Source: an uncultured Clostridia bacterium (GTDB lineage: Bacteria > Bacillota > Clostridia > Christensenellales > Borkfalkiaceae). From it: a stretch of 33,876 nucleotides of DNA. This document shows, piece after piece, positions 1 through 7,622 of the stretch. The position numbers and the translations under genes were made by a program. Below the pieces are notes generated by a model. That model worked only from the letters and a program-made list of their open reading frames with translations, searched no databases and had not been told where the DNA came from. The first letter of the stretch is position 1. Each line of letters opens with the position of its first letter. The stretch covers positions 1-33,876 of the forward strand of contig CAKQJE010000023.1 of assembly GCA_934247225.1 (NCBI GenBank), given 5' to 3'.

Positions 1-3000
1 GTTGTTAAATGTTCGGTTTGCGGAGAAGAAATAAGCAAAGAAACCAAAACGACCGCTACCGTAGATCATAGCTTTGTAGACGGAAGCTGCTCGATGTGCG
101 GTTTGGCTGCTAATTACGCGGGCGTTCGGTTCTATGCGGGAAACGATTACACCAATAATTGCTCGAGTTTGTTCACGTTCGACGCTAAAGGCGTTGCTGA
201 CGACGGCGGAATTTACGTAGGCTCGAGTTATGCCGATTCCAAGGTTACTTTCAAATGGGTAGACTTTGCGGCAGGTAAACTTACTTTAACATTCAATTAT
301 ACTTACATACAGAGCTCCGGCGGCTATGGTTATGACTACGGCTATGGCGATGACGAAGAAACGAAAACTCCCAAGACGGAAGTATTTCACGGATACTTCG
401 ATAAAGCAAACGGAGCGATAGTTGTCGGCGCGGCTAATAAAGAAGAGATAACTAACGGCTTTATCGTATTCCTTCCTTCGGAAACCGTAATCGAAAGCGC
501 AGCTTCTTCGAGTAAGCTCGGCGGTCAGTCCGCTATAAAAGCCGGAACCGTTGTTCTTGGCGACGGTAGCGATTATTCCGTGTTCGTAATGGACGGAAAG
601 GTATACTTCGGCGTAACTTTCACGGACGTTTATGACAATGCCGTTGCGGCAGATGCACTTAATCCCAAAACATATAAAGACGGTTTCACGTTTGTTGTTA
701 AACAAGGCGACAACGTAGTGGCGGCTTACGGCGTTAAAGGCGGAGCTTTGGAATCTCTTGACGACGTATACGGCACCTATACAAACGATGACGGCACTCT
801 TGTTCTCGTTCTCGACGGTCTCGGAACAGCAACGCTCGGCGATAAGGTCGGAACCTACGTCGTAAACGGCGCAGTTGTAGAAATCAAGATTGCCGCCGAC
901 GGCAAGGTTAGCGAATATTACGAAGCTACTCTTGACGGCTCGTCTTACACGATCGATAAGCCTATGGTTACCGTTTCGTTCGACCTCGGAGCCGATCACG
1001 GAACCAAGGACGCGATAACTGTAAACAAGAACACCGATTTCGATCTTGCAACCATCAAGCTTGCCAACACCGAAACCGAAATGTTCAAGGGCTGGGCGCT
1101 TAACGGCGAGCCTCTCACGGGCGCAACGTACGTATTTACGAGCGACGTTGTTCTTACTGCCGAATGGGCTGCCAAGGTTACGATCACCGTTACCGACTCC
1201 GTAAAAGGAAACGAAACTCTTTATGCGGGCGAAGGCGACAGCCTTCTCGAAGTCCTGAAGGCTCACGACGTTTCGCACGAAACCAAGGTGTTCAGTCATT
1301 ACGAAATGGCAGGCGAACCCCTTGAAGAAGGAAACGACGTAATTCCCGAAGGCGTCACCGAAGTCGAAGTTGTTGCAGTATACTTCGAGAATGTAGCGGT
1401 TAACGTTCATCCCGGTATGGATATAGCCGACGTTGTTGCTTCGATAACCTACAATGCTAATATTAAAGACTATCTCGACGAAAATTTCGCTTACACTTCC
1501 TGTGTGGACGGTTATAAGTTCGACGGATGGTTCTTAAACAGCGAACTCACGGTCGAGCTCGCCGCAGATAAGCTTGCGGATGCCGATATAGATGTTTACG
1601 CTAAATGGTCCTGGGCAGGAAATGTTGAGTTTACGCATGACAAGAAATATCCGTTCGAATATGATGTAAATGGGCATTATTGGAGAAGTACAAACAAAGG
1701 AGTTCCTAGTTCTTCTTCATATGTTGAAATTGCTGTTACAAGCGGAACCGTAAATATTGAATTTGATTATTGGTCTAATGCGGAGAAGGGGAATGATTAC
1801 CTGATTATCCATTATTATGATGTTAATAATAATAACAAGTGGGTAGAGGTTAATACTAAGGATGCGCTTGTAACTGAAAACGAAGCAAGACATTTCTCGA
1901 TAACGATGAATTATAGTACCGAGAAAAAGTATTATATTAGGATTGAATTTAAAAAAAGCAGATCAGGAGATAACAATGAGGACAGCGGTTGTTTTAAGAA
2001 CCTTGTTATTAACGGTATTCAGACGTTTGCTCTTGCTCCGCTTAATCCTGACATAGCCGGAACCTATACTGCAAACGACGAAGCAAAAACAAAAGTTACT
2101 CTTACCGCAGGCGGATTGGTTTCCGTAGGAGAAACTAACGGATTTTACAGTGTAGTAGACAGTGAAAAGAAAATAATCGGTGCAACGCTTGTTGAAAACA
2201 ATGTAGTTGTATATAAAGAAATTACGTTGGATATTGAAGCAAAAACCTGCACTATCGTAAAGCCGATGGTAAACGTAACATATAATTACAACGGACACGG
2301 CGGAGAAAATAAAACGGATAATGTCAATAAACATATTCCTATAACTCTTCCTGAACCCTCTGCCGACGGATATGTGTTTATCGGTTGGTATACGAGCGCA
2401 GACTTTGCGGAAGCAAGCAAGGTTAGTACGTTAGTTTCCGAAGCGGACGTTACGGTCTATGCAAAATGGGTCGAACCGTCTGTATTTATGGGTAGTTACA
2501 TTGGCATATATACTTACTATGGTACTACCATAGCTAGTAGTATATACAACGGTACAAACAAACTTGTTGTCGATTCGTTGGGTAAGGCGAAAGTCTCCGG
2601 TAGCAGTCACGGCTTCTCGAGCGGAGCAAGTATCGAATTCGTTATGGTTGACGAGGCTAAGGGAATTCTGAACATAAAAACAAGCTCCGATGATACCTAC
2701 TATGCGGTAAGAGATCCCGAAACGGGAATAATATTCAGAGCGGACTCGGCAAAGAATTTTGCGACGTCGTATATGTACATTCTTATTCCCGAGGATATAT
2801 ATTCGGGAGAGACTTCGACAAGCGATTTGAGAAATAATTTGAAGATTAGCTCCTGGGGTAGCAACTACGCGACGAGAGCGTTGGAATACACGGATAAGAA
2901 CGGAGTTAAGCATAATTATCTTCTCAATTCGGCTGACGCGTTCTTCAACGTAACGTTTACCGATTATGCGGGCAACACTGTTGCGGCTGCGGACTGCTCG

Positions 3001-5235
3001 AAGTGTAAAACAACTCTTCTTGTCAAAAAGGGCGACGATGTCGTTGTTAAGTTTGCGTATAACGAATCTTCTCTTGTTGCTGCGGATAATTACCTCGGAG
3101 TATATACTTGCGACGGCGAAGACGATTTGTTCCTTAACGGCGGCGGAATCGCAACTCTCGGAGACAAGAGCGGTAAATATGAACTTAAATCGGGTACGGA
3201 AAACGTATTCGAAGTAACGTTTGCGGATGCGTTCTATGAAATCACGGTTGATTTTGCAGGTAAGACTTACGAGAAAGCCACGCTTCCGATAAGCATAACT
3301 TATGTTTATAACGGTCACGGCGAACCCGAAAATAATCTTCCGGACAGTGCTTTTAAAAACACCAAGTTCGACGTAAGACCCGATCCCGAAGCTGCCGGTT
3401 ATAAATTCCGCGGTTGGTATAAGGATGAGGCGTTCAAGAATAAAGTCACTACAAATCAGCTTTCTTCTGCGTCGGATATGACGTTGTATGCGAAGTGGGA
3501 CGCGGCGGCAACCGTTGTTTACTACGACGGAGACGTTGTCGTTAAAACTTTGAACAACTGCGAGTATTACGAAAACGATACCGTAGGTACCAATACCGAT
3601 AACAAAGATTATAAGCTCGACACGGTAGAAGGTGTTAAGAGATTTGTCGGTTGGTTCCTTAAAGACGATAACGGAGACTTCGGCGCAAAGGTAACGTCGA
3701 GTACTGTGATTGCTCTTGAAAATGCATTCTATGCAAAATGGGAAGCGGCTGTAACGCTTACGTTCGATTATAACGGTCAGGGTACGGAGGCTGTTGTTGT
3801 TTCCGGCAAGTATGTCGGCGATAAGGTCAGCGGAATCCCTGCTGTCGGCGCAGACGTAACGTTTGAAGGCAAAGTATTCGCCGGCTGGTTCCTTAAAAAT
3901 GCAGACGGCTCGTTCGGTGACGCGGCTTCTACGTCCGTTGTCCTCGAAGGAGACATGACCTACTACGCTAAGTGGGTAACAGCTCCTGAGTCTCTCGGCA
4001 CGTATAAAGGCTGGAATATGTGTAGCGCAACAGAGACTGACAATAAGACTTCATTTTCTACCGAAATATTAAGTATTGCGGCTGACGGAACATTTAAGCT
4101 GAGAGTTAAATATGCATATAACGATGGTGTGCTTACCGATGAACAAAGAGCAGCGACGGATGGTGTATTACTTCTTGATAATGCACATTATGTATACTTC
4201 AATAAAGAGCTTGGTCTTGTTTGGGCTCCTTATAATGGAGGTGAAAAAGGCGTAAATAACGATACTTATGTCGGTGCAGATATAAGCAGAGTTAAATCGA
4301 TTAAGTATTCAGGATGTAAAGGTGCCGTATCTTACATTGCAATGTTTGAAATAACCTATAATGATAACTCGGTAAAAACTGCATTCTTATACAATAGTAA
4401 GATAGTTGCAAACGTAACGTGGAATGAGGGCGTTGACGTAACCAAGATCTGCACGCAGGATAAATTCACAGTAAAAGTGAATGGAGAAATCATTGCCAAA
4501 GTTGTTTCCAAGGTTATTATCGAAAGCGACGGCTTAACAGGTACTTATACCGGTGAATACGGCGATGCGGTTGTTGACGGTGTTGGCGGTATTGCTGTCG
4601 GTGGAGCAAACGGTGAATACACAATAATCGACAAAGGCGCTAAAAAGATAAAAATCGTTGTTGCAAACGCAATGAGAGTTGTTACTCTCGGCGACGGCAC
4701 TTACGCTAAGGTTCTTGATGGCTATGAGGGTACTTACACCTTACCTGATAATACTACTATCACGCTTGACGGTTATGGCGGTGCAGGCAACGGAAAGACT
4801 TATGTTGTAGAAAACAAAACAGAAATCAAGATCTACGACGGAGAAGCTTCTACAACTTATGGTCTTGATACCGAGAATAAGAAGTTCCTTGGAATGAGCG
4901 TATTTGCAGGTCTTACATTCAGTGGTACTTTCTATGATGAATCGTGGGAACAAACTACAAAGTTGCGGATAGAGTTTGACAAATCGTCAATTATAAGCGG
5001 TATTATTTATTCTGGATCTGGTACGACATACTATTTCAAATTTACGGCGGAACTAAACGGAAACTCGCTTGTGTTTACCTTTGGAGAGGCGATTGATAGT
5101 GGAGCCAAAGGGAAAACCCTTAAAGCAACAATAAGCGGAGACACGATTACGTTTGTAAAGGGTGGAACATTTAGTAATAATGCTTACTCATTTACTAGCA
5201 GTGGATCTGTAAAATGCGAAGGATTCTCGCTGTAA
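1..5235 (+). CDS. Giant modular surface protein with InlB/Flg_new repeats (5' end outside window)
   Basis: The frame is open from base 1, so the true start lies upstream; the first ATG in view (94) is internal. The visible 1744 residues begin with a Cys-rich module (CSVCG ... HSFVDG ... CSMCG). About six InlB B-repeat-like units follow, each ending in G-W-(F/Y/A) then (Y/T)A(K/E)W, near bases 964-1175, 1400-1615, 2263-2478, 3286-3505, 3510-3750 and 3750-3990. They alternate with an unrecognised beta-type module of about 65 residues (G-T-Y-T ... L-D-G-x-G ... G-x-Y; near 765, 2050, 3090, 4535 and 4720) and with a module containing VTFTD (near 615 and 2950). An AT-richer stretch at about 1620-2030 reads like an inserted carbohydrate- or ligand-binding beta domain. 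There is no LPXTG motif or membrane anchor at the C-terminus. Extracellular location and a role in adhesion or binding are inferred from the repeat family. Confidence 0.85.
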   Translation, partial: VVKCSVCGEEISKETKTTATVDHSFVDGSCSMCGLAANYAGVRFYAGNDYTNNCSSLFTFDAKGVADDGGIYVGSSYADSKVTFKWVDFAAGKLTLTFNYTYIQSSGGYGYDYGYGDDEETKTPKTEVFHGYFDKANGAIVVGAANKEEITNGFIVFLPSETVIESAASSSKLGGQSAIKAGTVVLGDGSDYSVFVMDGKVYFGVTFTDVYDNAVAADALNPKTYKDGFTFVVKQGDNVVAAYGVKGGALESLDDVYGTYTNDDGTLVLVLDGLGTATLGDKVGTYVVNGAVVEIKIAADGKVSEYYEATLDGSSYTIDKPMVTVSFDLGADHGTKDAITVNKNTDFDLATIKLANTETEMFKGWALNGEPLTGATYVFTSDVVLTAEWAAKVTITVTDSVKGNETLYAGEGDSLLEVLKAHDVSHETKVFSHYEMAGEPLEEGNDVIPEGVTEVEVVAVYFENVAVNVHPGMDIADVVASITYNANIKDYLDENFAYTSCVDGYKFDGWFLNSELTVELAADKLADADIDVYAKWSWAGNVEFTHDKKYPFEYDVNGHYWRSTNKGVPSSSSYVEIAVTSGTVNIEFDYWSNAEKGNDYLIIHYYDVNNNNKWVEVNTKDALVTENEARHFSITMNYSTEKKYYIRIEFKKSRSGDNNEDSGCFKNLVINGIQTFALAPLNPDIAGTYTANDEAKTKVTLTAGGLVSVGETNGFYSVVDSEKKIIGATLVENNVVVYKEITLDIEAKTCTIVKPMVNVTYNYNGHGGENKTDNVNKHIPITLPEPSADGYVFIGWYTSADFAEASKVSTLVSEADVTVYAKWVEPSVFMGSYIGIYTYYGTTIASSIYNGTNKLVVDSLGKAKVSGSSHGFSSGASIEFVMVDEAKGILNIKTSSDDTYYAVRDPETGIIFRADSAKNFATSYMYILIPEDIYSGETSTSDLRNNLKISSWGSNYATRALEYTDKNGVKHNYLLNSADAFFNVTFTDYAGNTVAAADCSKCKTTLLVKKGDDVVVKFAYNESSLVAADNYLGVYTCDGEDDLFLNGGGIATLGDKSGKYELKSGTENVFEVTFADAFYEITVDFAGKTYEKATLPISITYVYNGHGEPENNLPDSAFKNTKFDVRPDPEAAGYKFRGWYKDEAFKNKVTTNQLSSASDMTLYAKWDAAATVVYYDGDVVVKTLNNCEYYENDTVGTNTDNKDYKLDTVEGVKRFVGWFLKDDNGDFGAKVTSSTVIALENAFYAKWEAAVTLTFDYNGQGTEAVVVSGKYVGDKVSGIPAVGADVTFEGKVFAGWFLKNADGSFGDAASTSVVLEGDMTYYAKWVTAPESLGTYKGWNMCSATETDNKTSFSTEILSIAADGTFKLRVKYAYNDGVLTDEQRAATDGVLLLDNAHYVYFNKELGLVWAPYNGGEKGVNNDTYVGADISRVKSIKYSGCKGAVSYIAMFEITYNDNSVKTAFLYNSKIVANVTWNEGVDVTKICTQDKFTVKVNGEIIAKVVSKVIIESDGLTGTYTGEYGDAVVDGVGGIAVGGANGEYTIIDKGAKKIKIVVANAMRVVTLGDGTYAKVLDGYEGTYTLPDNTTITLDGYGGAGNGKTYVVENKTEIKIYDGEASTTYGLDTENKKFLGMSVFAGLTFSGTFYDESWEQTTKLRIEFDKSSIISGIIYSGSGTTYYFKFTAELNGNSLVFTFGEAIDSGAKGKTLKATISGDTITFVKGGTFSNNAYSFTSSGSVKCEGFSL

Positions 5236-5350
5236 AACGTATTTCGTTTTTCGAGGCAAAACAAAAAGATTTAAAACCGATAAGATTTAATAACAATTCA
5301 ATAAAGCCTGTCGACATAGTTTTCAAACCTATCGGCTCAGGCAAAACATG

Positions 5351-5431
5351 TTGATTTGTTTTTAGCATAGTTGATTTGTTTTTAACATTATTGATTTGAT
5401 TTTTAACATTATTGGTTTAGATTTTTAACAC
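5351..5431. repeat. Four tandem copies of a 20-21 bp AT-rich unit
   Basis: The unit TTGATTTGTTTTTAACATTA occurs four times in a row (5351, 5371, 5391, 5412) with a few substitutions and one 1-base insertion. It lies between the stop of the giant surface gene and its terminator and is not coding. Confidence 0.85.
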
Positions 5432-5468
5432 AACAAAAGCTCTCTCGTTTCCGAGAGGGCTTTTGTTA
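5432..5468 (+). terminator. Intrinsic terminator of the giant surface gene
   Basis: A hairpin of about 16 bp has arms at 5432-5447 and 5452-5467 with a TTTC loop (CTCTCG-TTTC-CGAGAG at the tip). The A-rich base pairs with TTTTGTT, so it could act in both directions. Confidence 0.85.
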
Positions 5469-5516
5469 TGCACAGAAAACAAAAAGCTTTCCCCGAACTG
5501 AAAGTAGATTACATAA

Positions 5517-5642
5517 GCCTTCCCCAATCGGGGAAGGCAAGGGAGAGACCGAACTACGGATTATATAAAGAACGATTGTAGAGCTTTGTTCCTTTTGTCC
5601 TCTTCCGTCGGCTCCGCCGACACCTTCTCCAAAGGGAGAAGG
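5517..5642. repeat. Extragenic palindromic repeat cluster (three hairpins)
   Basis: Three GC-rich hairpins stand out in an AT-rich spacer: 5517-5538 (9-bp stem, loop AATC), 5607-5621 (GTCGGC-TCC-GCCGAC) and 5623-5642 (CCTTCTCC-AAAG-GGAGAAGG). This arrangement resembles REP-like intergenic repeats common in gut Clostridia. I see no gene in 5470-5910; the short frames there lack ribosome sites and recognisable sequence. Confidence 0.6.
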
Positions 5643-5913
5643 CAGGGATTACAATGTAGGCATTGATTGAAATTTAAAAACGAAATAAAAAAGAATTTTT
5701 CTGATATAATCCTATATAAACCATTACTGCATAATATACCTACAAACCTGCATATTTGCATAAAATCGTGTTCTATAAATATAATTTATATTAAACATAA
5801 GCAAATAAATGTATGGAAATTATCTGTTGCAAGGCATTTCGGAGGAAATCGTTTGACTAAAATCCCGAAAAATGGTACAATGAAAATGTACTAGAATGGG
5901 GTTTTGTGCGTTG

Positions 5914-5935
5914 CGCCTTACAAGGCGTTTTATTA
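5914..5935 (+). terminator. Short hairpin followed by T-rich DNA
   Basis: CGCCT-TACA-AGGCG is followed by TTTTATTATTT. The stem is only 5-6 bp and no gene ends just upstream, so it may be part of the repeat-rich spacer rather than a working terminator. Confidence 0.3.
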
Positions 5936-6000
5936 TTTCGGCTTATTTGCTTTTATATGCATTCAATTATACGTTTAAAAGTTCAACAACAAGCCGACGT

Positions 6001-6159
6001 AAAGAAGTTTAAAAGCGCAAAAGACGATTAAAGTGCAAAAGCATTTAAAAATGTAAATCCGTTTTAAAGCGTGAAACCGCTTAAAAGTGCAAAAAGCGTA
6101 AAAAGCATAAAAAGCAAAAAACGTTTAAAAACAAATAAAAGAAGTTTAAAAGCGCAAAA
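6001..6159. repeat. A-rich degenerate direct repeats upstream of the InlB lipoprotein
   Basis: A 22-bp sequence whose core is GAAGTTTAAAAGCGCAAAA occurs at 6001-6022 and again, identical, at 6138-6159. Between them are many decayed short units of the type TTTAAAAGTGCAAAAAGC. I see no open gene here; a frame at 6071 is just a translation of the repeats. Confidence 0.7.
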
Positions 6160-6182
6160 AACATTTAACTTGCAGGATAAAT

Positions 6183-7451
6183 ATGAAAAAATTCAAATTA
6201 CTTACTGTTTTATTTCTGGCTGCCGTGTGCGCCCTGTCTTTGCTTGCTTTTTCGTCCTGTACGGGAAAGGAAGGGAGCAGAGGAATAAAGGTTATATACA
6301 ATCTTAACGAGGGTACATACAAAAACAGCGAGGAGAATGTTGTGGTATACTACAAATATCCCGACGGAGCAAAACATCTTATCAAAGCCATACCGATAGG
6401 CGGCGACGGAACGGCGAAAGTCGAAAGGCTCGGATATAATTTCGCGGGCTGGTATAAAGACGCGGATTTCACTGAGCCGTGGGATTTCGAAAACGATACC
6501 GTCGGCGACGATGGCGTTACTCTTTACGCGAATTGGGTCAAGAAAACGCAGTATATTTACAGTATCGGCTATATGAAAGACGGGCAGTTCGAGGAAGTGA
6601 ACACGACCGTTGCAAGACCGCTTCTTTCTTTCGATTTCAGTCTCGACGCCGTTATAGACGCCGCCGACACGAGAGAGGGTTACACGCTTTTGTATAAGAG
6701 CGTTAAGGTAGACGAAAACGACTACGCGGCATATTTCGACGAGAAAGGCAATCTTAAAGAGTCGGATACGGACGTTACGATAAGAGTTTACGCCGAATAT
6801 ATCAAGGGCGATTATCTTCTTTTGTATTCTTACGACGATTTCTCGAATCTCTCGGACAGCGCGAATAAACTCAAAGGGAAAACCCTTCTTCTGATGAACG
6901 ATATCGATTGCGGCGGAAAAACTCTCGGAGACAGCTTCCGCAGCGCGTTTGCCGCCGACAAAAACGGCACGTTTAATTATCTCGGAATTCATTCTTACGA
7001 TCCCGAGGGCAAAGGAACGAAATATTCTGTAAGCAACTTCGCGATAAACCGCTCGTATATGGATAAGAAAATCGCGCCGTTAACGGCAAGCGTTTTCTCG
7101 GATATCGGCGCCGCGGGAGATACGAATGCGGCAAACCCGATAAAGATTTCGAACGTCGATTTCACGGACGTCACGATAAACGCGGACGTCGGAAACGACT
7201 CCGTTTCGAGACTTTACGTTTCGTCTTTCGCCGAAAATATTTACAATGCGGAGATAACGAACGTTAACGTCACGGTCAAGGTGATCGCAAGCAGATTAAG
7301 AGGAAGCGACGAAGAACCGTTCTTCTTCGAAGCCGAACATGTTTACGCGAGAGAAACCGAAAACGTTAAAATCGACGGATGCGATTTTGCGATAACGGAA
7401 ACGGTAAACAAAAAAGGCGAAAAGTTCGTATTGACGAAAGAAAGCGCGTAA
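6183..7451 (+). CDS. InlB-repeat lipoprotein
   Basis: The product has 422 residues. The N-terminus is a lipoprotein signal: basic MKKFK, a hydrophobic stretch, and a lipobox ending FSSC near residue 26, so it should be secreted and lipid-anchored. Residues about 35-120 form one InlB B-repeat-like unit (VIYNLNEGTY ... FAGWYKDADF ... VTLYANW), matching repeats in the giant surface protein at 1-5235. Residues 120-422 are beta-rich and unrecognised. The start follows AGGA at a normal distance. It lies just upstream of the oligopeptide importer on the same strand, 171 bases away, so a surface role linked to peptide capture is possible but only inferred. Confidence 0.85.
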   Translation: MKKFKLLTVLFLAAVCALSLLAFSSCTGKEGSRGIKVIYNLNEGTYKNSEENVVVYYKYPDGAKHLIKAIPIGGDGTAKVERLGYNFAGWYKDADFTEPWDFENDTVGDDGVTLYANWVKKTQYIYSIGYMKDGQFEEVNTTVARPLLSFDFSLDAVIDAADTREGYTLLYKSVKVDENDYAAYFDEKGNLKESDTDVTIRVYAEYIKGDYLLLYSYDDFSNLSDSANKLKGKTLLLMNDIDCGGKTLGDSFRSAFAADKNGTFNYLGIHSYDPEGKGTKYSVSNFAINRSYMDKKIAPLTASVFSDIGAAGDTNAANPIKISNVDFTDVTINADVGNDSVSRLYVSSFAENIYNAEITNVNVTVKVIASRLRGSDEEPFFFEAEHVYARETENVKIDGCDFAITETVNKKGEKFVLTKESA

Positions 7452-7500
7452 AAACGCCCGAACGGACGCGATAACGCCCGACGAATCCGATAAAATCCTT

Positions 7501-7576
7501 AATGCGGACAATTCCTAACACGGACGATTTTAATGCGGACAAATATAATACAGACAATTTTAATACGGACAAAAGA
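7501..7576. repeat. Five tandem copies of a 15-bp unit
   Basis: A unit close to AATRCGGACAATTTT repeats five times (one copy is 16 bp). It sits in the spacer between the InlB lipoprotein and oppA, ahead of the oppA ribosome site (AAAGGAG at 7606-7612). No gene is seen in 7452-7622. Confidence 0.8.
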
Positions 7577-7622
7577 CAAATCACGCTAAAAATACACGTT
7601 AAAATAAAGGAGCAAAAAGACA

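Noticed and set aside
286..1410. 374-codon minus-strand frame within the giant surface gene
   Set aside because: It is antisense to a clearly coding frame with repeat structure; the protein has no recognisable features.
5470..6182. CRISPR array or small genes in the repeat-rich spacer
   Set aside because: The repeats are short, tandem or palindromic with no regular unique spacers, and short frames there lack ribosome sites.
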